DNA from: Haloferax massiliensis
GTDB lineage: Archaea; Halobacteriota; Halobacteria; Halobacteriales; Haloferacaceae
Direction: 5' to 3'
Assembly (NCBI RefSeq): GCF_001368915.1
Contig: NZ_CSTE01000002.1
Span: 1,000,497 to 1,064,496 of the forward strand
Length of the DNA: 64,000 nt
In this document: piece after piece, positions 26,528 through 34,822 of the stretch
Layout of the letters: the number at the start of each line of letters is the position of its first letter
Numbering within the stretch: position 1 is the stretch's first letter
The notes under the pieces: generated by a model
The model's database searches: none
The model's input: the letters and a program-made list of their open reading frames with translations, nothing else
What the model was told of the DNA's origin: nothing
Translations under genes and position numbers: made by a program

Positions 26528-26645
26528 AAACCGGTGCCGTCGAAGTTCTCTGCCGGTGATTGTTTGTTGCGGCTGTGCTGGATAGAGCGCGAATCGGTCA
26601 TGGTAACTTGCCGGGCTTCGGTCGTCCGAGTCGGCAGATGGAGAG

Positions 26646-27223
26646 CTATTCTTCAATCGTGAGTGTATAGCTCCACTCAAACGCTTCCCATGTCGTGTCC
26701 GCTCTAACTTTCGGCACAAATGATTCGGTAAAGCGGTGTTCCCCTGCGGGAAGACAACCCATATCTTCGGGTCGGTTACTCACCCACTTGTCCATCGTGG
26801 CCTCCAATATTTCCCGCTCCGGGTAATGCAGTACAGTGTATTCGGTCTGAATGCACTCTCCCGCATCGAGTGACTGCCATCTAAGCACGTCAGGAAGAAC
26901 GAAGTGAACAAGATTCGTCTGCCAGCACCCCTCGACCGAGCGGTCCGGGATAATCTTGTTCCGAAGGCGTGTCTCTGTACCTGACGGTCACTCGGAATGA
27001 GAACAAGCCATCCTTGGCCTTCACTCCAGATACTGGAGTACGGCTGGATTGCGCCGAAGCCAACCGTTTGCTCTTCGGAGGAACGATTCTCAAATGAACC
27101 CCGAATCTGAGCAGGTGCATCGGATGAGAAATCGCGTAGCTTCTCCATACTGAGCTGGAAGGGTTTCTTGCTGGGTTGAGGGCCTTCAGTAACCGTGATA
27201 CGAGGGTAGCGCCCAGAAGCCAT
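26646..27223 (-). pseudogene. Frameshifted secreted-type haloarchaeal protein in a low-GC patch
   Basis: Two frames join into one protein. Residues from ATG 27223 read well to about 26990 (ENRSSEEQTVGFGAIQPYSS, GQGWLVLIPSD). Then the sensible reading moves to another frame (TETRLRNKIIPDRSVEGCWQ, LDAGECIQTEYTVLHYP) down to TAA 26646, with CLPAGEHRFTESF near the end. A single indel around 26975-26990 explains this. The composite of about 190 residues is beta-rich and resembles domains of haloarchaeal surface lipoproteins, but the N-terminal signal is missing and an in-frame stop sits just before the ATG. Codon use is AT-rich compared with all neighbours, which suggests acquired DNA. Confidence 0.6.
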
Positions 27224-27453
27224 AGAAAATCACGACTCCCCAACCAAGTAACATTATTGAACCGATTTGGGCGAAATCAGTACGCTAAGACGGTAGTTGA
27301 TACGGACCCCAACTGAACGAGAGGTTTAGAATGTGGTCTGTGGGTAGAGCCTCTTTGTCGTGCTGAACTCACCCTCTACGTCTCGCACCCCATCTCTCCC
27401 ACCTCTCTAGAATCCCAACAGCGGCGTAACGCCCGAAATCCCCCGACTTCACC
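27224..27453. other. Low-GC intergenic stretch
   Basis: This 230-base gap continues the low-GC patch that begins near 26530. It contains CAATAATGTTACT (minus strand, near 27250) that could have been the promoter of the broken gene. I see no ORF, tRNA, inverted repeat or transposase remnant here. Confidence 0.4.
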
Positions 27454-27933
27454 TCACTCCTCGTCCGCGCCCTCGCGCACGCGAACCGCCATCCCCGCCT
27501 CGAAGTCGAGCATCGCGTCGGCGGAGAGTTCCGCGCGACCGACGCCCAAGAGATCGCCGTCGGGGCCGACGACGCACACCTCGTCGCCCGAGCGAACCGC
27601 CGGGTCGGCGTCGGTGACGAACTTGGCGAAGGCGTTCTTGCCGTCGCTGACGAACGGCACCGACTCGTCGCCGACGCGGACGACGTAGGCGTCGGCGTCG
27701 AGGGCGTCGTAGAGGCGGCGGCCGCCGGCGACGCCGAGCGTGAACCGGCCGTCGGTGCCGTAGGAGGTGACGCGGTCGCCCTCGACGTACACCTGTCGCG
27801 GGCGGCCGCTCCGCGAGCGCGAGAGTTCGATGTCGGCGTCGACCGGGAACAGCGCGTCGCCCGCGCCGGCCCCGAACTGGTAGTCGGCGACGACCCGGAG
27901 GTCGTCCAAATCGGTCGCGTGGCCTTCGGTCAT
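27454..27933 (-). CDS. PUA-domain RNA-binding protein
   Basis: The 159-residue protein has a C-terminal PUA domain (about residues 80-155): DADAYVVRVGDESVPFVSDGKNAFAKFV, then GDEVCVVGPDGDLLGVGRAELSA and AMLDFEAGMAVRVRE. The upstream half (LRVVADYQFGAGAGDALFPVD, RPRQVYVEGDRVTSYGTDGR) matches the segment that precedes the PUA domain in archaeosine transglycosylase-type proteins. It is therefore likely a tRNA-modification-related RNA binder. ATG 27933 is chosen as the first start with family-like sequence; residues upstream to 28002 look non-coding. Confidence 0.82.
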   Translation of the reverse strand: MTEGHATDLDDLRVVADYQFGAGAGDALFPVDADIELSRSRSGRPRQVYVEGDRVTSYGTDGRFTLGVAGGRRLYDALDADAYVVRVGDESVPFVSDGKNAFAKFVTDADPAVRSGDEVCVVGPDGDLLGVGRAELSADAMLDFEAGMAVRVREGADEE

Positions 27934-28052
27934 ACCCCGCCGTTCGCCCCGCCGGCTAAAGTGGGTCGCGGTCCCGTCCGGCCGCGTGCACCGGGTTAGC
28001 ACGCACGTTCGAGACGGAAAGCCCTAAGTACGGGACAGACCGCCCTCGGAGT

Positions 28053-28220
28053 ATGTCCGTGGACGTTCGACTCGCCGCCGTGGGGACCGCGCTGCTGCTC
28101 GCGAGCAGTATGCTTCTCACGCGGACGGCGCTCGACTGGCGGCTCCCGACGGTGCTGGCCGCCATCGCGGCGGTCGGCGCGGTCGCCACCGTCGCTCGGC
28201 TGGCGACGCCGACGGCCTGA
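28053..28220 (+). CDS. 55-residue membrane microprotein
   Basis: A short ORF from ATG 28053 to TGA 28220. It encodes two hydrophobic helices, about residues 7-22 (AAVGTALLLASSMLLT) and 31-49 (PTVLAAIAAVGAVATVARL), joined by RTALDWRL. A CCTAAGTA box (28023-28030) lies about 25-30 bases upstream, exactly as expected for a leaderless transcript, and codon use is strongly GC3-biased. No family is recognisable. It sits between the divergent PUA gene and the following membrane protein. Confidence 0.65.
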   Translation: MSVDVRLAAVGTALLLASSMLLTRTALDWRLPTVLAAIAAVGAVATVARLATPTA

Positions 28221-28315
28221 GCCGTCGCTCGCGCGGGGCCGGGGCCGCCGCGGCTCCGGCCCGTCGCCGGTTCGACCCACCCGTTTTACGTATCGTCGCA
28301 TCGACAGGTCGAGGT

Positions 28316-29236
28316 ATGGCCGCGATAGAATCCCTCCAGACCGCCCTCCGGGGCATCCGGTCGAACCCGGTGTTGTTCCTCGGCAGTCTCGCCTTGGGCC
28401 TCGTCACGCTCCCGCAACTCGCCACGCAGTTGGCGCAGATACCGTTCGTTCCGACCATTCTCATGGCGGCGACGTTCTTCGTCACGCCGTTCATCGCCGC
28501 CGGTCTCTACGGCATGGCCGACGAGGCGGTCGACCGCGGTGGCGGTGGCTCGACCTCGCTGTCGACGCTCACGGCCGTCGGCCGCGAGAAGTACGTCTCG
28601 GTGCTCCTGGCGAACTTCGTCCAACTCGGCATCGTCCTCGCCTTCGGCATCGTGTTCGTCATCATCGTGGTCGCCGTGGCCGTCTCGCTCGGTCTCGGCG
28701 GCCTCGCAGCCAGCGGTGGCGACGTCTCCAATCTCGCCCTCGGCGGCGGCTTCCTGGTCGGCATCGCCGTCCTGGGCCTCCTCGGACTGGTGTACCTCGT
28801 CGTCAGCTTCTTCATCCAGTTCTACCCGGTCGCGGTCGTCGTCGGCGACAAGGACCCCATCGAATCGTTCGGCGAGAGCTATCGGCTCGTCCGGCACAAC
28901 GTCGTCCCCACGCTCGGCTACTCCGTCATCCGGTTCGTTGTCGGCCTCGTCGTCAGCATCCCCGCCACGGGCGTCATCCTCTTTGTGTCGTTCCAGAGCG
29001 TCCAGCAGGTCCAGGAGGCGGCGAACCCGGCGGCGGCGCAGGCCGGGGTCGGCTTCGCGCCGATGGAAATCGCCGCTATCGCCGTCCTCTCGATAGTGAC
29101 ACAGACGGTTCTCGCGACGTTCCAGTACGCCTACGCGGTCGCCTTCTTCGAGGCCCACGACGCGGGGACCGACGGGCCGAGCGAGACGGCCGGCCCCGAC
29201 ATCGACGGCGACTCGGCGATTCCGCAGTTCGAATAG
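28316..29236 (+). CDS. Haloarchaeal polytopic membrane protein
   Basis: The 306-residue protein has about six membrane segments: near residues 20-40, 48-65, 98-125, 145-175, 205-225 and 255-278. The loops contain the pattern VGDKDPIESFGESYRLVRHNVVPTLG, where a short amphipathic stretch precedes the fifth helix. That motif is shared by many archaeal and bacterial proteins with glycerophosphoryl-diester-phosphodiesterase-type membrane domains. The C-terminus is acidic and soluble. A TTTTACGT box at 28284-28291 supports ATG 28316. It may help membrane organisation or act as a permease; function is not readable. Confidence 0.78.
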   Translation: MAAIESLQTALRGIRSNPVLFLGSLALGLVTLPQLATQLAQIPFVPTILMAATFFVTPFIAAGLYGMADEAVDRGGGGSTSLSTLTAVGREKYVSVLLANFVQLGIVLAFGIVFVIIVVAVAVSLGLGGLAASGGDVSNLALGGGFLVGIAVLGLLGLVYLVVSFFIQFYPVAVVVGDKDPIESFGESYRLVRHNVVPTLGYSVIRFVVGLVVSIPATGVILFVSFQSVQQVQEAANPAAAQAGVGFAPMEIAAIAVLSIVTQTVLATFQYAYAVAFFEAHDAGTDGPSETAGPDIDGDSAIPQFE

Positions 29237-29243
29237 CCGGCGA

Positions 29244-29741
29244 CTACAGCAGGAACGTCTCTTTTCGCTCCGAGAGGTCGATGAACGTGTCCGCCGCCGC
29301 GACGAGTTCCTCGGCGGTGGACTCCCTGAACGCCATCACCTCGACGCGGACGCCCTCGTGGCGGAGGTGGGTACAGAGCCGCTCGAAGTCGCCGTCGCCC
29401 GAACAGAGGACGACCGTGTCCACGTGGTCGGCGAGGCTGACCGCGTCGAGCGCGATGCCGAGGTCCCAGTCGGCCTTCTTCGAGCCGTCGCCGAACGTCT
29501 TGATGTCCTTTATCTTCGTCTCGAAACCGATGTCGACGAGTGCATCGAAAAAACTCCCCTCGTCGGGCGAGTCCGCCCGGATGACGTAGGCGATGGCGCG
29601 GGTGAGCGCGCGGCCCGCCGTCCCCTTCTGGAGAAGCGACGAGTAGTCGATGTTCCGTGAGTACAGGCTCTGTGCCGTGTGGTAGAGGTTCTGCGCGTCG
29701 GCGAGGATGGCGACGCGTTGGTTGGGGTGAATCTCTGTCAT
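29244..29741 (-). CDS. NYN-domain (LabA/DUF88-like) nuclease-fold protein
   Basis: A 165-residue NYN-domain protein related to PIN nucleases. The acidic sites are visible: VAILADAQNLYHTAQS (first Asp near residue 14), KADWDLGIALDAVSLADHVD and VVLCSGDGDFERLCTHLRHEG. This set fits metal-dependent RNA processing in the TIGR00288/LabA group. ATG 29741 is preferred over the upstream 29852 start because a GGTTATTAGC box (29768-29777, minus strand) sits about 27-36 bases upstream and the conserved fold starts at MTEIHPNQ. It converges with the membrane protein gene. Confidence 0.87.
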   Translation of the reverse strand: MTEIHPNQRVAILADAQNLYHTAQSLYSRNIDYSSLLQKGTAGRALTRAIAYVIRADSPDEGSFFDALVDIGFETKIKDIKTFGDGSKKADWDLGIALDAVSLADHVDTVVLCSGDGDFERLCTHLRHEGVRVEVMAFRESTAEELVAAADTFIDLSERKETFLL

Positions 29742-29855
29742 TCGTACGACGGTTGGGTGGCGCGGGCTAATAACCATCCGGGGAAACGGGGGTGGCCCGG
29801 ACGGGCGTCCACCTCGCCGACCGAGAACCGGACGGAAGGCGTCCCGAGACACCTC

Positions 29856-30071
29856 TCAGTCCGCCCACTCGCTCCGGCAGGACCTGCAGACGGCGCAAGT
29901 TATATTACGTTTCCGGCACCTGCATCCGGTGTGAACGACGCGACGCGGCTCTCGCAGGTCACCACACCCTCGACAGCGTCGCGTGCCGCTTTCTTTTCGA
30001 AAAAACGTGCGTACTGAATCGCTCGTTGCGGGAGTAGCGACCCCGTCTCGGGCGGCCTTCGGCTGACGCAC
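29856..30071 (-). CDS. Possible small zinc-binding protein (uncertain ORF)
   Basis: In the 390-base gap before dapA, a 71-codon minus-strand frame carries seven cysteines in its second half: RRCRGCGDL, HTGCRCRKRNITCAVCRSCR. The spacing (C-x2-C, C-x-C, C-x2-C-x2-C) could hold two zinc ions. Against it, third-position GC is weaker than in neighbours, another minus-strand frame is also open, and no good ribosome or TATA signal fits its first ATG. I list it as a candidate only. Confidence 0.3.
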   Translation of the reverse strand: MRQPKAARDGVATPATSDSVRTFFRKESGTRRCRGCGDLREPRRVVHTGCRCRKRNITCAVCRSCRSEWAD

Positions 30072-30131
30072 GTTCCGGTCACACGACCGATATCAACGCT
30101 TCCACGACCGTCACCACACCATCCAACCACA

Positions 30132-31049
30132 ATGACATCATTCGACTTCCGCGGCGTCTATCCCGCGATGACCACGCCGTTCCACGAGGACGGCAGTATC
30201 GACTTCGAACAGTTCCAAGCCGACGTGCAACGCCTCGAAGCGGCCGGCGTCGACGGCGTCGTCCCCGTCGGCTCGACCGGCGAGTCCGCGACGCTCTCCC
30301 ACGACGAACACGTCGAGGTCGTCGAGGCGGCCGTCGAGGCCGTCGAGGACGTGCCCGTCATCGCCGGGTCCGGGTCGAACTCGACCCGCGAGGCGCTCGA
30401 ACTCTCCCGGCGCTCGGCCGACGCCGGAGCCGACGCGCTGCTTCTCATCTCGCCGTACTACAACAAGCCCGAGCAGGCCGGCCTCGTCGAGCACTACCGG
30501 ACCATCGCCGACGAAATCGACCTGCCGCAAATCGTCTACAACGTCCCCGGCCGCACCGGGAGCAACATCCTCCCCGAGACGGCCGCGACGCTCGCCGAGC
30601 ACCCGAACATCACCGCCTACAAGGCCGCCAGCGGCGACCTCGGGCAGATTTCGGAGGTCGTCGAGCGGACCCGCGACGAGCAGTTCGCGGTGCTGTCGGG
30701 CGACGACGCGCTCACGCTCCCGATTCTCTCGGTCGGCGGCGTCGGGGCCATCTCGGTCACGGCGAACGTCGAACCCGCGCGCGTCGGCGCGATGGTCCAC
30801 TCGGCCCTGCAGGGCGACTACGAGCGCACCCGCGACATTCACCACGACCTCGCCCCGCTGAACCGCCACCTGTTCTCCGAGACGAACCCCATCCCGGTCA
30901 AGGAGGCCATGGAGATTCGGGGCTACGGCCCGGCGCGCCTGCGCCCGCCGCTCACCCGCCTCACCGAGGAGAACACCGAGGAACTGCGCCGCCTGCTGTC
31001 CGACCTCGAAGCGGAGCAGGCGATTCCGGACGGGGGTGCCGGCGAGTGA
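30132..31049 (+). CDS. dapA: 4-hydroxy-tetrahydrodipicolinate synthase
   Basis: DapA condenses pyruvate with aspartate semialdehyde, the entry step to diaminopimelate and lysine. The 305-residue TIM barrel has GVYPAMTTPFHEDGSIDF, VVPVGSTGESATLSHDEH, the catalytic Tyr in IVYNVPGRTGSN (near 136) and the Schiff-base Lys in ITAYKAASGDL (near 164). The first gene of the operon, it overlaps dapB by four bases (GTGA). The succinylase genes follow in order, so this is lysine synthesis rather than a sugar aldolase. Confidence 0.95.
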   Translation: MTSFDFRGVYPAMTTPFHEDGSIDFEQFQADVQRLEAAGVDGVVPVGSTGESATLSHDEHVEVVEAAVEAVEDVPVIAGSGSNSTREALELSRRSADAGADALLLISPYYNKPEQAGLVEHYRTIADEIDLPQIVYNVPGRTGSNILPETAATLAEHPNITAYKAASGDLGQISEVVERTRDEQFAVLSGDDALTLPILSVGGVGAISVTANVEPARVGAMVHSALQGDYERTRDIHHDLAPLNRHLFSETNPIPVKEAMEIRGYGPARLRPPLTRLTEENTEELRRLLSDLEAEQAIPDGGAGE

Positions 31050-31852
31050 CGGTCTCCATCGGCGTCACCGGCGCGACCGGCCGCATGGGCGGGGAAGTCC
31101 TCGCCGCGGCCGCCGACCGCGACGACCTCTCCGTCGCCTTCGCGGTCAGCCGCTCGCCCGGCGACGAGGTCGAGGGCGTCGCCGTCGAAGACGCGGCCGA
31201 CTTCGCCGACCTGCTCGCCTCGAACCAGCCAGACGCCGTGGTTGACTTCACCGGCCCGGCGTCCTGCATCGAGTACGCGTCGGCCTGCGCGGCGGCGGGC
31301 GTCGCCTTCGTCACCGGCACGACCGGCCTGAGCGAGGGCGGCTTCGACGCGCTCCGCGAGGCCGCATCGGAAGTCCCGGTGCTGTACGCCTCGAACTTCT
31401 CGCGGGGCATCGCGGCGCTCCGCCGGGCCGTCCGCGAGGCGGTCCCGGCCCTCGACGGCTACGACATCGAACTCACGGAGACGCACCACAACGCCAAGCG
31501 CGACGCCCCGAGCGGGACGGCGCTGACCCTCCTCGACGACATCGACGAAGCACGTTCGTCGGTCCGTCAGACGCAGTCTGACGACATCGACGAAGTACGC
31601 GGCGACTCCGAGCGCGTCCACGGCCGCGAGGGCGAAGCGTCCCGGTCCGAGGGCGAGGTCGGCGTCCACGCTCGCCGGGCGGGGGATATTGCCGGTGAGC
31701 ACGAGGTATTACTGGCTGGAAATCACGAGTCTCTTTCACTGACGCACCGCGCGGGGTCGCGGGGGGTCTTCGCCGCCGGCGCGCTCGACGCCGCGGCGTG
31801 GCTCGCCGACCGCGACGCCGGGTGGTACGACTTCACCGAGGTACTCGAATGA
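31046..31852 (+). CDS. dapB: 4-hydroxy-tetrahydrodipicolinate reductase
   Basis: DapB reduces the DapA product with NAD(P)H. The 268-residue protein starts at GTG 31046. GVTGATGRMGGEVLAA is the dinucleotide-binding motif, FTGTTGLSEG-like and YASNFSRGI mark the active-site region, and ELTETHHNAKRDAPSGTAL carries the catalytic His and Lys. After TLLDDIDEA there is an insertion of about 15 residues containing a second copy of DDIDE, not usual in the family. The C-terminus FAAGALDAAAWLADRDAGWY is typical. It overlaps dapA and dapD by four bases each. Confidence 0.94.
   Translation: MTVSIGVTGATGRMGGEVLAAAADRDDLSVAFAVSRSPGDEVEGVAVEDAADFADLLASNQPDAVVDFTGPASCIEYASACAAAGVAFVTGTTGLSEGGFDALREAASEVPVLYASNFSRGIAALRRAVREAVPALDGYDIELTETHHNAKRDAPSGTALTLLDDIDEARSSVRQTQSDDIDEVRGDSERVHGREGEASRSEGEVGVHARRAGDIAGEHEVLLAGNHESLSLTHRAGSRGVFAAGALDAAAWLADRDAGWYDFTEVLE
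31535..31595 (+). repeat. 45-base duplication spacer with a palindrome inside dapB
   Basis: GACGACATCGACGAAG occurs at 31535-31550 and again at 31580-31595, a 45-base step that keeps the frame. Between the copies lies GTCAGAC-GCA-GTCTGAC, a perfect 7-base inverted repeat (about 31566-31582). Together they look like an in-frame insertion or duplication within the coding sequence. Confidence 0.65.
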
Positions 31853-32691
31853 ATCTGGAATCCGACGTACGAGACCTGTGGCAGCGATACGACGACGGCG
31901 ACGTCGACGCCGAATCGGCGACCGTCGACGAGCTCGACACGCTCGACGCGTTCCTCGACGCCCTCGAAGCGGGCGAGGTGCGCGCCGCCGAGAAGACCGG
32001 CTCCGACGTGACCTCGTGGGAGGCAAACGAGTGGGTCAAGCGGGGCATCCTGCTCAACTTCGGCCTGCGCGAGACGCTCGCCCGCGAGTACGGCGACGTC
32101 CGCTATCACGACGTGCTCCCGCTGCGCGACACCGAGGACCTCGGCGACCGCGGCACGCGCAACACCCCCGACGGCACCGCCATCCGCCGCGGCGCGTACC
32201 TCGGCTCCGACTGCATCATGATGAGCCCCTCGTTCGTGAACGTCGGCGCGCACGTCGGCGACGGCACGCTCGTGGACTCCTGTGACACCGTCGGCTCCTG
32301 CGCGCAGATCGGCGCGAACGTCAAGCTCGGCGCGAACACGCTCATCGGCGGCGTGCTCGAACCCGTCGAGGACGCCCCGGTCGTCGTCGAAGACGGCGCG
32401 GCGCTCGGCGCGGGCTGTCGGGTCACCTCCGGCTTCGTCGTCGGCGAGAACTCCATCGTCGGAGAGAACACGCTTCTCACGCCCCGCATCCCCGTCTACG
32501 ACCTCGTGGACGAGGAGATTTACTACGGCCACCTGCCCGCGAACCGCCGCGCGTTCACGCGGTTCGTGGAGTCGTCGCTCGGCGACCTCGACCTGTTCGC
32601 CGGCGGCGCGTACAAGCCCGCGGTCGTCGCCCTCGACATCGAGGACGACACCCTCGACGCGACCCGTCGGGAGGAGGCGCTGCGCGAATGA
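31849..32691 (+). CDS. dapD: Tetrahydrodipicolinate N-succinyltransferase
   Basis: DapD transfers succinyl from succinyl-CoA to tetrahydrodipicolinate. The 280-residue protein has a helical N-terminal domain and a left-handed beta helix seen as hexapeptide repeats: MMSPSFVNVGAHVGDGTLVD, SCAQIGANVKLGANTLIGGV and VVVEDGAALGAGCRVTSG. The start at ATG 31849 overlaps the dapB stop (ATGA). Its presence with dapE shows the succinylase branch of the pathway. The end overlaps lysA by four bases, so the cluster is tightly coupled. Confidence 0.95.
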   Translation: MNLESDVRDLWQRYDDGDVDAESATVDELDTLDAFLDALEAGEVRAAEKTGSDVTSWEANEWVKRGILLNFGLRETLAREYGDVRYHDVLPLRDTEDLGDRGTRNTPDGTAIRRGAYLGSDCIMMSPSFVNVGAHVGDGTLVDSCDTVGSCAQIGANVKLGANTLIGGVLEPVEDAPVVVEDGAALGAGCRVTSGFVVGENSIVGENTLLTPRIPVYDLVDEEIYYGHLPANRRAFTRFVESSLGDLDLFAGGAYKPAVVALDIEDDTLDATRREEALRE

Positions 32692-33935
32692 GCGGCGGCG
32701 GGCCGGCCGTCCGGCGGCTTGCCGACTGGGACCGCGAGCGCCTGCTGTCGCTCGCCGACGAGTTCGGCTCGCCGCTGTACGTGACCGACCTCCGTCGCGT
32801 CCGCGAGAACTGCGTCCGACTCCGCGAGGCGTTCCCCGAGGCGCACGTCAGCTACGCCGTCAAGGCCCACGCCGGGCGAGCGGTGCTCGAAGCCGTCCGC
32901 GAGGCCGGCGTCGACGCCGAGTGCGCCTCCGCGGGCGAGGTCGAGCGCGCCCTCGACGCGGGCTTCCCCGGCGAGCGCGTCCGCTACACGGCGGTCAACC
33001 CGCCGGACGCCGACCTCGACCACGTCGTCTCGCGCTGGGAGTCGAACCCCGAGATGACCGTCACGGTCGGCGCGGCGGACACTATCGACCGCCTGCGCGA
33101 GCGCGGCTTCGACGGGCGGCTCTGCCTCCGGGCGAACCCCGGCGTCGGCGCGGGTCACCACGAGAAGGTCACGACCGGCGGGCACGCGAAGTTCGGCATC
33201 CCCATCGACCGCGTCCCCGACCTCGCCACCGACGTGCGCGAGGAGTTCGACCTCGTCGGCGTCCACGCCCACGCCGGAAGCGGCATCTCCGGCGACGACC
33301 TCTCGGCGCACCGCGAGTTGGTCCGCCGGATGGGCGACCTCGCCCGCGAGGTCGGCGACCTCGAATTCGTCGACGTCGGCGGCGGCTTCGGCGTCCCCTA
33401 CCGCGAGGACGAACCGCCGCTCGACCTCGCCGCCGTCGCCGACGCGACCCGCGAGGCGCTCGGCGAAGTCGACGCGCGACTCGCAGTCGAACCCGGCCGC
33501 TACGTCGTCGCCGACGCGGGCGTCCTCCTCTCGGAAGTCAACACGGTGAAAGAGACCCCCGAGACGACCGTCGTCGGCATCGACGCTGGTATGACGACTC
33601 TGCTCCGACCGGCGATGTACGACGCGTACCACGCGATTTCCAATCTCTCTCGGCCCGACGCCGACCCGGTTTCGACCATCGTCGCGGGCCCCGTCTGCGA
33701 GACGAGCGACGTGTTCGCCGACGGCCGCGACCTCCCCGAACCCGAGCGCGGCGACTGTCTCGCGCTCGGCAACGCGGGGGCGTACGGCTACGAGATGGTA
33801 AGCACCTACAACTCTCGACCGCGCCCCCCGGAAGTCGTCCTCGACGCCGACGGTCCCCGAGTGGCCCGCCGGCGCGAGACCCTCGACGACGTCACCGCAC
33901 TCGAACGAACCGCACCCGAGCACATCCCCAACTGA
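32688..33935 (+). CDS. lysA: Diaminopimelate decarboxylase
   Basis: LysA decarboxylates meso-diaminopimelate to lysine, the last step. The 415-residue fold-III PLP enzyme has the cofactor lysine in HVSYAVKAHAGRAVL (near residue 60), HAHAGSGISGDD for the substrate loop, FVDVGGGFGVPY and the second-domain AGPVCETSDVF with its active-site Cys. It sits fourth in the operon, one position before dapF, with an ATGA overlap to dapD. Lysine is the product, since the archaeon has no peptidoglycan. Confidence 0.95.
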   Translation: MSGGGPAVRRLADWDRERLLSLADEFGSPLYVTDLRRVRENCVRLREAFPEAHVSYAVKAHAGRAVLEAVREAGVDAECASAGEVERALDAGFPGERVRYTAVNPPDADLDHVVSRWESNPEMTVTVGAADTIDRLRERGFDGRLCLRANPGVGAGHHEKVTTGGHAKFGIPIDRVPDLATDVREEFDLVGVHAHAGSGISGDDLSAHRELVRRMGDLAREVGDLEFVDVGGGFGVPYREDEPPLDLAAVADATREALGEVDARLAVEPGRYVVADAGVLLSEVNTVKETPETTVVGIDAGMTTLLRPAMYDAYHAISNLSRPDADPVSTIVAGPVCETSDVFADGRDLPEPERGDCLALGNAGAYGYEMVSTYNSRPRPPEVVLDADGPRVARRRETLDDVTALERTAPEHIPN

Positions 33936-33955
33936 CCAAGCACCCACACAGAACC

Positions 33956-34822
33956 ATGAGCGTACTCAACACCGTTCCCTTCGAAAAGTTCCACGGTACT
34001 GGAAACGACTTCTTCGTCGTCGACGCAGACGACCCCGTCCCGGACCGCCCCGCCTTCGCGCGCACCCACTGCGACCGCGAGGCCGGAATCACCATGAGCG
34101 AAAGCGAGCGACGCGGCGCCGACGGCGTCCTGTTTCTCGCGCTCGAATCGCGTTACGACCCGCCGCGGGTCGTCATGACGCTCGTCCAACCCGACGGCTC
34201 GGTCGCCGCCATGTGCGGCAACGGCGCTCGCGTCGCGGCCGCGTGGGCCGCCGAGCGAACCGGCACGGACGAAGTCATGATAGACACGCCCGCCGGCACC
34301 CGCCGCGCGAACCTCGACGGCACCGACGTGACCGTCGAGATGGGCGCGCCCTCCTTTTCGCCCCGCGACGTGCCGCTTTCGGCCGACGACGAACTCGTCG
34401 AGACCGAGGTCGAGGGCCTGACGGTCACGGCCGTCAACACGGGCGTTCCCCACGCCGTCGCGTTCGTCGACGACGTGGACGACGTTGACCTCGAATCGGT
34501 CGCACCCGTGGTCCGCCACGCCCCGGTGTTCCCCGAGGGCGCGAACGTCACGCTCGCCTCCCCCGACGGCGAGGGCGGCTTCCGCCAGCGCACCTTCGAG
34601 CGCGGCGTCGAGGGCGAGACGCAGTCCTGCGGCACCGGCGCGGTCGCCGTCGTCGCGGCCGCGAAGCGACTCGGGCGCGTCTCCGGCGACGACCCCGTGA
34701 CCGTCTCCCCGCCGGGCGGCGCGCTCTCCGTGACCGTCCCCGACGAGGGGTCGGCGCTCCTCGGCGGCCCCGCCGTCCACGAGGGCGACGGCGAAGCCGA
34801 CATCGTCTTCCGCGAGCGATGA
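33956..34822 (+). CDS. dapF: Diaminopimelate epimerase
   Basis: DapF converts LL- to meso-diaminopimelate without cofactor, using two cysteines. These are seen in AAMCGNGARVAAAW and ETQSCGTGAVAVVAA. The N-terminal FEKFHGTGNDFFVVD is diagnostic. The 288-residue protein starts at ATG 33956, 20 bases after lysA, the only real gap in the operon. A short extra stretch (TMSESERR) sits before GADGVLFLALE compared with bacterial enzymes, as often seen in archaea. The stop overlaps dapE (ATGA). Confidence 0.95.
   Translation: MSVLNTVPFEKFHGTGNDFFVVDADDPVPDRPAFARTHCDREAGITMSESERRGADGVLFLALESRYDPPRVVMTLVQPDGSVAAMCGNGARVAAAWAAERTGTDEVMIDTPAGTRRANLDGTDVTVEMGAPSFSPRDVPLSADDELVETEVEGLTVTAVNTGVPHAVAFVDDVDDVDLESVAPVVRHAPVFPEGANVTLASPDGEGGFRQRTFERGVEGETQSCGTGAVAVVAAAKRLGRVSGDDPVTVSPPGGALSVTVPDEGSALLGGPAVHEGDGEADIVFRER

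Noticed and set aside
29742..30131. Non-coding RNA (RNase P RNA, 7S RNA or tRNA) in the gap before dapA
   Set aside because: No tRNA arms, no conserved RNase P RNA core and no SRP Alu or S-domain motifs could be found. Only a weak Cys-rich ORF is present.
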